64,000 bases of DNA from Rugosibacter aromaticivorans (lineage in GTDB: Bacteria; Pseudomonadota; Gammaproteobacteria; Burkholderiales; Rhodocyclaceae), in the NCBI RefSeq assembly GCF_000934545.1, contig NZ_CP010554.1, positions 186,001 to 250,000 of the forward strand, read 5' to 3'. Each line of letters opens with the position of its first letter. Position 1 is the first letter of the stretch. The notes below the pieces were generated by a model. The model did not search any database and had not been told where the DNA came from. It saw only the letters and a list, made by a program, of their open reading frames with translations. The translations under genes were made by a program, and so were the position numbers. Shown one piece after another: positions 1-7,072 of this stretch.

Positions 1-635
1 ACCGATAAAACCGTGAAGAAGCAGGAAGGCATCAGCTTTCTGCTGGTTGACTTCACCACCCCGGGAATTACTGTTCGGCCGATTCGCAATATCGCGGGTC
101 ATGAAGAATTTTGTGAAGTCTTCTTTGAAAATGTCCGTGTGCCCAAAGCTAATCTCGTGGGGGGCTTAACCAAGGGTGGGGTATTGCCAAGGCCTTACTC
201 GGCTTTGAACGCATTTTTCTCGGGAGCCCGAAGCAATCGCAATATGCGCTTTCCAGAATTGAAGAAGCCGCCCACGCGATGGGTTTGTTTGGTGATCAAG
301 GCTTTGTTGATCGCTACACGCAACTTCAACTGGATGTCGCTGATTTAAGTGCGCTGTATGTGCGGTTTGTTGAGCAAGTGAAACGCGGCGAAGAACTCGG
401 ACCGGATGTCTCCATGCTCAAAGTATGGGCGGCAGAAACCTTTTCACGCCTGGCCAATTTGTTGGTCGAGATAACGGGTGGATCAGGTGCGGTGGCTGGC
501 GATATTGAGGTGAATGGCAAAAAGATTGATGTGCTCACCAGTTTTTACAATGCCAGACCGGCAACCATCTACGGGGGAAGTAGCGAAATTCAGCGCAACA
601 TTCTGGCTTCCAGCGTCTTGCAATTGCGCAGCTAA
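1..635 (+). pseudogene. acyl-CoA dehydrogenase, 3' part, frameshifted
   Basis: C-terminal two thirds of a flavin acyl-CoA dehydrogenase; the 5' end lies outside the window. Family marks are the middle-domain stretch FFENVRVPKANLVG and the C-terminal motif IYGGSSEIQRN. The frame breaks near base 178: the upstream frame reads VGGLTKG and then turns to nonsense, while the +2 frame resumes with GIAKALLGFERIFLGSPKQS and runs to the stop at 633-635. Restoring one T (GGT TGG GGT) would repair it, so this is either a recent one-base deletion or a sequencing error. First visible gene of the acyl-CoA operon; it would form the 2-enoyl-CoA. Family assignment is firm, substrate unknown. Confidence 0.85.
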
Positions 636-669
636 ATTTTTCAAGCTCAACGCTATTTAAGTGCAACAT

Positions 670-1077
670 ATGAGTGATATGACAAATGCCTTTAATGGCC
701 CAGGGCCGGATGCCGTTTTTGCAGCAGCGCTCGCTGAAGGGCGGTTCATGCTGCAGCAGTGCGATGATTGCAAAAAATATGTGTTCTACCCGCGTGTGCT
801 CTGCCCGCATTGTGGTTCGCCAGAACTCACCTGGCAGCCCGCCAGCGGCCAAGGCGCGGTGTATTCAACCACCGTGGTACGCAGAAAACCCGAGCAAGGC
901 GGCGACTATAACGTGGCACTCGTTGATCTGGCGGAAGGGCCGCGCATGATGAGTCGGGTGGATGGCATCCCGCCGCATGAGGTGTTCATTGGCCTGGCGG
1001 TGCGTGCACACATTATTGATGACCCGAAAAAAGGCAAGCTGCTGGTATTTACGCCAGCGCAAGGCGGTGTCGCATGA
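670..1077 (+). CDS. DUF35 Zn-ribbon/OB-fold acyl-CoA-binding protein
   Basis: A 135-residue protein with a rubredoxin-like zinc ribbon (Cys31, Cys34, Cys45, Cys48) followed by an OB-fold with the usual YSTTVVRR strand. DUF35 proteins are partners of thiolase-fold enzymes and in steroid side-chain catabolism are needed by the aldolase Ltp2. Here the stop overlaps the start of the downstream thiolase-fold gene by four bases (ATGA), which suggests translational coupling and a two-subunit complex. I chose the ATG at 670 rather than the in-frame GTG at 661, because upstream residues add nothing conserved. Family certain; acyl substrate unknown. Confidence 0.88.
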   Translation: MSDMTNAFNGPGPDAVFAAALAEGRFMLQQCDDCKKYVFYPRVLCPHCGSPELTWQPASGQGAVYSTTVVRRKPEQGGDYNVALVDLAEGPRMMSRVDGIPPHEVFIGLAVRAHIIDDPKKGKLLVFTPAQGGVA

Positions 1078-2240
1078 AGACAACTGACTTGCGCGGCAAA
1101 ACCGCGATTGTGGGCGTGGGCCTGGGCGGCTTGCCCGGTGTTTTAAATGCGGCCCCCAACCGCAGCTCGATGGAAATTCAAACCGAAGCGGTGCACCATG
1201 CGTTGGCCGATGCGGGATTGAAGTCCAGCGATGTCGATGGTTTATTTACCGGCTCATCGCACGCCTTCATGCCGGCTTTATCCACGGCGGAATACTTAGG
1301 CATACGGCCGAAAATTTCGGATACCACCATGATCGGTGGTTCATCCTTCATCGGCCATTTGTTGCCCGCGGCGATGGCGCTGCAATATGGTTTGTGCGAT
1401 GTGGCGCTGATTTGCTACGGCAGCAACCAGGGCTCAGGCTTTGGCAAGCTCAAATCCATGTCCGAGCCGCAAACCTATGAAGCACCCTATGACCCGAGGC
1501 ATCCGATTAGCAGTTACGCGCTGGCGGCAGCGCGTCACATGTATCAGTTCGGCACGCGCCGTGAGGATTTGGCCGAAGTGGCCGTCGCGGCACGGCGCTG
1601 GGCGCAGTTGAACCCCTTGGCCTTTGCGCGCGATGATCTCACGATAGAGCAAGTCATGGCTTCGCGCATGGTGAATGATCCGTTATCTATTCTCGACTGT
1701 TGTCTGGTCACCGATGGGGGTGGTGCGCTGGTTTTAGTGCGCAGCGAACGCGCGAAAGATTTTCCCAAGCCTCCGGTGTATATGCTGGGCACGGCCATGG
1801 CGCATTGGCATCGCCAAATCAGTAGCATGCCTGATCTCACCGTGACAGCTGCGGCCGAATCCGGCCCGCGTGCATTTGCCATGGCAGGCTTGAAGCCAGC
1901 GGACGTGGATGTGGTTGAGCTGTACGACGCGTTCACCATCAACACCATCTTGTTTTTGGAGGACCTCGGGTTTTGTGCCAAGGGCGAAGGCGGTGCTTTT
2001 GTGTGTAATGGCCGCATTGCACCAGGCGGCAGTTTGCCGGTGAACACCAATGGCGGTGGCTTGTCGTGTTGCCATCCGGGCATGTACGGCACCTTTTTGC
2101 TGATCGAAGCGGTACAACAACTGCGTGGCGAAGCCGGTGCGCGGCAAGTGGATAACGCGCACATTGCGCTGTGCCACGGCAATGGCGGCGTGTTGTCAAG
2201 CCAGGTGACGGCGCTGCTGGGGGATGCTTCCGCGCTGTGA
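1074..2240 (+). CDS. SCP2-type thiolase-fold protein without nucleophilic Cys (Ltp2-like aldolase candidate)
   Basis: 388 residues with the full thiolase fold of the SCPx/lipid-transfer class. At the usual CxS nucleophile the sequence reads GGSSFIGH (Ser90-Ser91), so the acyl-accepting Cys is absent. The canonical NEAF is YDAF, and the GHPxG loop is CCHPGMYGTF with a Tyr after the His; the C-terminal loop is CHGNGG. Loss of Cys, an active-site Tyr and a coupled DUF35 partner are features known from Ltp2 retro-aldolases, which release propionyl-CoA or acetyl-CoA from beta-hydroxyacyl-CoA. I infer C-C cleavage by retro-aldol rather than Claisen chemistry; a non-catalytic or condensing role is the alternative. 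Confidence 0.8.
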   Translation: MKTTDLRGKTAIVGVGLGGLPGVLNAAPNRSSMEIQTEAVHHALADAGLKSSDVDGLFTGSSHAFMPALSTAEYLGIRPKISDTTMIGGSSFIGHLLPAAMALQYGLCDVALICYGSNQGSGFGKLKSMSEPQTYEAPYDPRHPISSYALAAARHMYQFGTRREDLAEVAVAARRWAQLNPLAFARDDLTIEQVMASRMVNDPLSILDCCLVTDGGGALVLVRSERAKDFPKPPVYMLGTAMAHWHRQISSMPDLTVTAAAESGPRAFAMAGLKPADVDVVELYDAFTINTILFLEDLGFCAKGEGGAFVCNGRIAPGGSLPVNTNGGGLSCCHPGMYGTFLLIEAVQQLRGEAGARQVDNAHIALCHGNGGVLSSQVTALLGDASAL

Positions 2241-2306
2241 TTCGCGGTGTAATTAACGTTGTATTGGCGTGGATGAGCGCAGAAAAAAATAACAGGGGAG
2301 GTCTGC

Positions 2307-3164
2307 ATGACAATTAACTATGACAAGCTGATGGCATGGCCGTTTGAGGATGTGCGTCACCGCTACACCACGCGTGACACCATGCTGTATGCCTTGGGCA
2401 TCGGGCTGGGCGCTGACCCAATGAATGAAGCCGAGCTGCGCTTTGTGTATGAAAAAAACCTGTGTGTCTTGCCTACTTACCCCGTTGTGCTGGGCTACCC
2501 CGGCTTATGGATCAAAGACCCGGGCACGGGCGTTGATTGGACGCGACTGGTGCATGGTGAGCAAGGCTTGCGTATCCATAGGCTGCCAGCTACTGCGGGC
2601 GAAGTGATTGGCCGTACACGAGTGACGGGTGTGATCGACAAGGGCGAAGGCCGAGGCGCGCTGGTATTGACCGAGCGCAAAATTACCGATGCGGTCAGTG
2701 GCGAGTTGCTTTGCACTTTGACTTCCACCACCTTTTGCCGTGCCGATGGCGGCTTTGGTGGGCCAGCGAGTTCTGCGCCCGCCATTCATGTGCTGCCCGA
2801 ACGTACGCCAGACGTTACTCTCGACCGCTCAACCGATGCGCGCGCAGCACTCATCTATCGCTTATCGGGCGACTACAACCCGCTGCATGCCGAACCTGCC
2901 ATGGCAAAGACAGCAGGGTTTGAACGGCCGATTTTGCATGGCTTGTGCACGTTTGGCATTGCGGGTTATGCGTTGACTCGCGCCGTGTGCGATAACGACC
3001 CTACGCGTTTGATTGCGATGAATGTGCGCTTTACCTCGCCGGTGTATCCGGGCGAGACGATACGCACTGAAATGTGGGTCGATGGCAGCATCGTGTCTTT
3101 TCGTGCTCGGGTGGTTGAGCGTGACGTGATGGTGCTCAATAACGGCCGCGCCGAGATTACGTGA
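2307..3164 (+). CDS. MaoC-like (R)-specific enoyl-CoA hydratase
   Basis: 285 residues forming two hot-dog domains, as in eukaryote-type hydratase 2. The C-terminal half has the hydratase-2 signature YRLSGDYNPLHAEP at about residues 184-197, with the catalytic Asp and His, followed by HGLCTFG. It should hydrate a 2-enoyl-CoA to the 3-hydroxyacyl-CoA, feeding the thiolase-fold/DUF35 pair just upstream. A clear ribosome site (AGGGGAGG) precedes the ATG at 2307. The N-terminal half lacks the motif and is the usual substrate-binding copy. Family confident; substrate unknown. Confidence 0.88.
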   Translation: MTINYDKLMAWPFEDVRHRYTTRDTMLYALGIGLGADPMNEAELRFVYEKNLCVLPTYPVVLGYPGLWIKDPGTGVDWTRLVHGEQGLRIHRLPATAGEVIGRTRVTGVIDKGEGRGALVLTERKITDAVSGELLCTLTSTTFCRADGGFGGPASSAPAIHVLPERTPDVTLDRSTDARAALIYRLSGDYNPLHAEPAMAKTAGFERPILHGLCTFGIAGYALTRAVCDNDPTRLIAMNVRFTSPVYPGETIRTEMWVDGSIVSFRARVVERDVMVLNNGRAEIT

Positions 3165-3218
3165 GCGCAATGAGCCTTTGATCAATACTCAGATCAGCCT
3201 TGACAGGATGCCGCCCCC

Positions 3219-4379
3219 GTGGATTTTCGCTTAACTGAAGAGCAGCGGTCCTTGCAAACAACCGCTCGCCGCTTTGCCGTTGAGCAAATGACGCCCGTTG
3301 CGCGTGAGCTGGAACGCACGGCAACGCCCGTGCCGCACGAGTGGCTGCGGCGTTATGCCGAGATGGGCTTTCTGGGCATTAACGTCGCCCCTGAATACGG
3401 TGGCATGGGGCTGGGCAATCTGGAAGCGCTCCTGGTGATTGAAGAATTCGCCAGGGTATCTTCCGCCGTGGCCTTCCCTATTTTTGAGAGCAGCGTAGGG
3501 CCTGCGCGGGCGATCGAGCATTTCGCCAGCGAAGCCTTAAAGCGCCGCGTATTGCCCGCCGTTTGCCGAGGCGATCTGGTGGTGGCAGTCGCGATGTCCG
3601 AGCCGGATGCGGGCTCTGCCTTGACCGATCTTAAAACCACCGCACGCGTAGAAGGCGATGAAATTGTGATCAATGGGCAAAAGCGCTGGTCCAGCGGCAG
3701 CGGCCATTCGGGTGGCTACGTGGTGTATTGCCGCATGTCTGACGCACCCGGCGCCGCTGGCATAGGCGCGATGTATGTGGAAAAAGACACGCCGGGGGTG
3801 ACGTTCGGCGCGCCGGAACAGTTGCTGGGCTTTCGCGGCATTCCGAGTGCGGACATGTTTTTTGATGCCGTGCGTGTGCCGCAAGACAATGTCATCGTGC
3901 CCGCCGGTGGCTTTAAAAAACTGATGGAAGCGTTTGATCTGGAGCGTTGCGGCAACGCCACCATGTGTTTGGGCATTGCGGCAGGTGCCTTGGAGGATGC
4001 CTTGCAGTATGTGCAAGAGCGCCAGCAATTTGGCAAGCCGATTGTGGATTTTCAGGCGGTACAGTTAAAGCTGGCGGACATGACCATGAAGGTGGAAGCC
4101 ACACGCTTGCTGATTCATCGCGCGGCGCAAAATGCCAGCCATGCGTTGCCTTCGATGCTGGAGAGCAGCGTGGCCAAATGCTATGCCAACCAAACCGTGC
4201 GTGAGGTGTGTGGCACGGCCTTGCAGCTTTTTGGGGCGTATGGCTATTCAACGCAGTTTCCGATGGAGCAGCGCCTGCGCGATGGCTGGGGCTGGGGCAT
4301 TGCGGGCGGCACGATTGATATCCAGATGATCAACATCGCGTCGGCGCTGGTGGGACGGCGTTTTAATCAGCGCGCATAG
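3219..4379 (+). CDS. acyl-CoA dehydrogenase
   Basis: Complete 386-residue acyl-CoA dehydrogenase: N-terminal helical domain (DFRLTEEQRSLQ), middle beta domain (AMSEPDAGSALTDLKTTA, then NGQKRWSSG), C-terminal helical domain (RQQFGKPIVDFQAVQLKLAD). The last motif reads GGTIDIQMINIA where most members have GGTxEIQR, so it belongs to a divergent subgroup. The start is GTG at 3219; its ribosome site is weak. It lies in the acyl-CoA operon and could oxidise a different intermediate from the frameshifted enzyme at the window edge, or form a heteromer with it as some steroid-side-chain dehydrogenases do; the latter is speculation. Confidence 0.9.
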   Translation: MDFRLTEEQRSLQTTARRFAVEQMTPVARELERTATPVPHEWLRRYAEMGFLGINVAPEYGGMGLGNLEALLVIEEFARVSSAVAFPIFESSVGPARAIEHFASEALKRRVLPAVCRGDLVVAVAMSEPDAGSALTDLKTTARVEGDEIVINGQKRWSSGSGHSGGYVVYCRMSDAPGAAGIGAMYVEKDTPGVTFGAPEQLLGFRGIPSADMFFDAVRVPQDNVIVPAGGFKKLMEAFDLERCGNATMCLGIAAGALEDALQYVQERQQFGKPIVDFQAVQLKLADMTMKVEATRLLIHRAAQNASHALPSMLESSVAKCYANQTVREVCGTALQLFGAYGYSTQFPMEQRLRDGWGWGIAGGTIDIQMINIASALVGRRFNQRA

Positions 4380-4401
4380 TTATTTACGGCGAGGGCCTGT
4401 C

Positions 4402-5652
4402 ATGAAAGAGTTAACACCATCCATAACGGCATCGACAGGCGCAACCGATGTAACCGGCACACCGGGTGCCCTGAGCGGCCTCAAGGTGATCGATTTATCG
4501 CGTGTGCTGGGCGGGCCATTTTGCGCTCAAACGCTGGCCGATCATGGCGCGCAGGTGATCAAGGTTGAGCCGCCGCAAGGCGATGAAACCCGTGCCTGGG
4601 GGCCACCGTTCAACGATACTGGCCTGGCTGCCTATTATCTTGGCGTGAATCGCAACAAGCAGGGTATGGTGATCGACCTGTCGAGCACCGAAGGACGAGA
4701 AATTGTTCTGCGTTTGCTAGAAGACGCCGATGTGCTCATCGAGAATTTCAAAATTGGCACGATGGAGCGCTGGGGTTTGGGCTACGAAGAAGTGCTGCGC
4801 GCACGTTTCCCTCGCCTCATTCATTGCCGCGTGAGCGGCTTCGGTGCTGACGGTCCGCTGGGTGGTGCGCCCGGATACGATGCCGTTGCGCAAGCCATGA
4901 GTGGGTTGATGAGCATCAATGGTTCGCCGGAATCCGGTGCCACGCGCATCGGTGTGCCGATTGTCGACCTTGCGACGGGCTTGTCTGCGACTATTGGCGT
5001 CCTGCTGGCGTTGGCCGAGCGCAATCGTTCGGGCGTAGGCCAGTTCGTTGACGCCACCTTGTATGACACCGCCATCGCGTTGTTGCATCCACATGCCAGC
5101 AACTGGTTTATCTCGGGAAACCCGCCGCGCCGTTCGGGCAATGCGCACCCGAATATCGTTCCCTACGACAAATATCCGACCCGCACCTGCGAGATGTTTC
5201 TTGGTATCGGTAACAACGGTCAGTTCCGCAAGTTTTGCGCTTACCTTGGCAAACCCGAGCTGGCGACAGATCACCGCTTTATGGACAACAGCGACCGCAT
5301 TGCCAACCGTACTGTGCTGCGCGAATTGCTCGAAGCAGAGTTGAGCCATGTTGATGGCCATGCGCTTTGTGAAAATTTGATTGCGGCCGGTGTGCCCGCC
5401 GGGCCAGTGCTGTCGATACCCGAAGTGCTGACGCACCCGCACACACTGCACCGCAAAATGGCGATCACGACGGCCACTTACACAGGCACGGGCATTCCAC
5501 TAAAACTCTCGCGCACGCCGGGCAATATCACCAGCCCCTCGCCCGCGTTTGGCGAGCACACCCGAGAAATTCTAGAAGCGCATGGATATGATGCAAATGA
5601 AGTACAGGCTTTGCTGGATGAGGGTGTGGTGATCGCTGCACCGACGGTTTAA
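4402..5652 (+). CDS. class III CoA-transferase (CaiB/BaiF family)
   Basis: 416 residues, the normal length of family III CoA-transferases. Opens with LSGLKVIDLSRVLGGPFC and VIKVEPPQGDETR; the catalytic Asp is Asp160 in PGYDAVAQAMSG. Moves CoA between carboxylic acids through an aspartyl-CoA anhydride; some members instead racemise 2-methylacyl-CoA. Here it probably activates the acid that enters the pathway, or recycles CoA. A GCGAGGG ribosome site precedes the ATG, 22 bases after the dehydrogenase gene. Donor and acceptor cannot be read from sequence. Confidence 0.9.
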   Translation: MKELTPSITASTGATDVTGTPGALSGLKVIDLSRVLGGPFCAQTLADHGAQVIKVEPPQGDETRAWGPPFNDTGLAAYYLGVNRNKQGMVIDLSSTEGREIVLRLLEDADVLIENFKIGTMERWGLGYEEVLRARFPRLIHCRVSGFGADGPLGGAPGYDAVAQAMSGLMSINGSPESGATRIGVPIVDLATGLSATIGVLLALAERNRSGVGQFVDATLYDTAIALLHPHASNWFISGNPPRRSGNAHPNIVPYDKYPTRTCEMFLGIGNNGQFRKFCAYLGKPELATDHRFMDNSDRIANRTVLRELLEAELSHVDGHALCENLIAAGVPAGPVLSIPEVLTHPHTLHRKMAITTATYTGTGIPLKLSRTPGNITSPSPAFGEHTREILEAHGYDANEVQALLDEGVVIAAPTV

Positions 5653-5684
5653 ATAACATAAATTGTTTTTAACAAGGAAAAATA

Positions 5685-6479
5685 ATGGATCTTGATCTGG
5701 CAGGCAAATCAGTCATCATTACCGGCGGCGCATCCAACATCGGGCGCGGCATCGTGCTGGCTTATGCGCTTGAAGGTGCGAACATTACCATCGGCGATAT
5801 TGACCAGCAGCAAGCCGAAAAAGTCGCTGTGCTGGCGCGTGCGCAAGGTGCAAAGAGTGTGCAGGTGATCCCCACGGATGTGACGAACATGGAACAGGTG
5901 AAGGCCATGTTTGCCGCAGCCGTCAGCAAGTTTGGCGGGGTGGATGTGCTGGTGAATAATGTCGGCTGGGATCAGCTCATGTTTTTCACGCAAACCACCC
6001 CTGCGCTGTGGGAACGCATCATCCGCATTAATTACCTGGGCGTGCTCAACTGCACGCACACTGCGCTAGGCCTGATGATTCCCCAGCAATTCGGCGCCAT
6101 CGTCTCGATCAGCTCGGATGCCAGTCGCCAAGGGGAACCGAAAGAAGCCGTGTACGGTGGGGTTAAAGCGGCGATCAACAGCTTCATGAAAACCATCGCC
6201 AAAGAAAATGGGCGCTACGGCATCCGCTGCAATGTGGTTTGCCCTGGCGTCACCATTCCCGAAGAAGCGGAAGATGTGGGCAGCACCAGCATGTGGTCTG
6301 ACCCCACCGGCATGTTCACCCCCGAGCAGCTGGAAAAAGTAGCCAACGCCTTGCCTTTGAAGAAAGTCGGGCGGCCAGGGGATGTGGCCAATGCTGTAGT
6401 ATTTTTGTCGTCCAAAGCCGCAAGCCACGTTACGGGGCAGGTGCTGTCGGTATCTGGCGGCTACAGCATGATTGGCTAG
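5685..6479 (+). CDS. short-chain dehydrogenase/reductase
   Basis: 264-residue classical SDR. It has the Rossmann TGGASNIGRG nucleotide motif, NNVGW in place of NNAG, a Ser in VSISSDASRQ, catalytic Tyr157 and Lys161 in YGGVKAA, and C-terminal VTGQVLSVSGGYSMIG. Ribosome site AAGGAAAA lies just before ATG 5685. Last gene of the acyl-CoA operon, followed by a strong hairpin terminator. Probably oxidises a 3-hydroxyacyl-CoA or an alcohol/ketone of the same substrate with NAD(P); the Asp after beta2 (IGDIDQ) favours NAD. Confidence 0.88.
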   Translation: MDLDLAGKSVIITGGASNIGRGIVLAYALEGANITIGDIDQQQAEKVAVLARAQGAKSVQVIPTDVTNMEQVKAMFAAAVSKFGGVDVLVNNVGWDQLMFFTQTTPALWERIIRINYLGVLNCTHTALGLMIPQQFGAIVSISSDASRQGEPKEAVYGGVKAAINSFMKTIAKENGRYGIRCNVVCPGVTIPEEAEDVGSTSMWSDPTGMFTPEQLEKVANALPLKKVGRPGDVANAVVFLSSKAASHVTGQVLSVSGGYSMIG

Positions 6480-6519
6480 GCCAACTTACCGCGATAAGGG
6501 CCGTAGCAACAAAGTTGAT

Positions 6520-6563
6520 GCTGGCTTGAGCGACTTTCTAGCGCGGCTCAAGCCAGCAGTTTT
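6520..6563 (+). terminator. rho-independent terminator of the acyl-CoA operon
   Basis: A perfect 12-base inverted repeat (GCTGGCTTGAGC at 6520-6531 with its complement at 6546-6557, 14-base loop) is followed by AGTTTT. It lies 40 bases after the SDR stop and before the convergent small gene. On the minus strand no T-run follows, so it acts mainly for the + operon. Confidence 0.75.
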
Positions 6564-6578
6564 CACGGTGTGTCACCA

Positions 6579-6815
6579 TCAAGCCTGGAAAGACCTGAAA
6601 TATTGCTGCGCTGCGGCAATATTGTTTGCCAGTATCTTTTTGAAGGCATTGGTGATGTGGTAGTGGTCGGTTGGTTTTCCTTCAATAATCCTTTTATAAA
6701 AAACACCGACCTCTTCTGTTGCCTTGACAGCACCGTGCACTACAGTTTCGTTTAGCTCGACAGTATTGGCGATGACTTCTCGAGTTTTGGTTTGTACTTC
6801 ATCAATGGGTAACAT
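6579..6815 (-). CDS. small helical protein of unknown function
   Basis: 78 residues, start ATG at 6815 with an excellent ribosome site (CTAAAGGAG at 6822-6830), which makes it a likely real gene despite its size. The sequence is predicted mostly helical and acidic/amphipathic (EVQTKTREVIANTVELNE, then FYKRIIEGKP and NAFKKILANN), with no Cys and no membrane segment. The NxVxxNxxVV-type helical spacing faintly recalls phasins, but it is too short to assign. Stands alone between convergent operons. Function not recognised. Confidence 0.6.
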   Translation of the reverse strand: MLPIDEVQTKTREVIANTVELNETVVHGAVKATEEVGVFYKRIIEGKPTDHYHITNAFKKILANNIAAAQQYFRSFQA

Positions 6816-6892
6816 GACATGCTCCTTTAGGAAATGTTGCGATGCACCAATTTCTCACATCATTGCTTTAATGTCAACACTAAATTCGTCCC

Positions 6893-6918
6893 AAAAAGTC
6901 GGCGCTGGTGAGACGGCG
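6893..6918 (+). repeat. dispersed short repeat, copy 1
   Basis: Intergenic, intact copy of the family with core AAAAAGTCGGCGCTGG ending in TGAGACGGCG. It sits in a 257-base gap (6816-7072) that holds no other recognisable feature, between the small helical gene and the 3' end of res. Confidence 0.8.
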
Positions 6919-7072
6919 AGGTCGTAATAACCACGTAATAAACGGATGGTATAGGGGCGCAGGTCGCGAATATGCCTCCAAGAGATAACGGATCAATGAG
7001 TTATCTTCACTGCAGAGGTCATCTTTGGAGCGTACCTCTCGTACCTCTTTTAGGTGCTGCGATATTTTTTGA

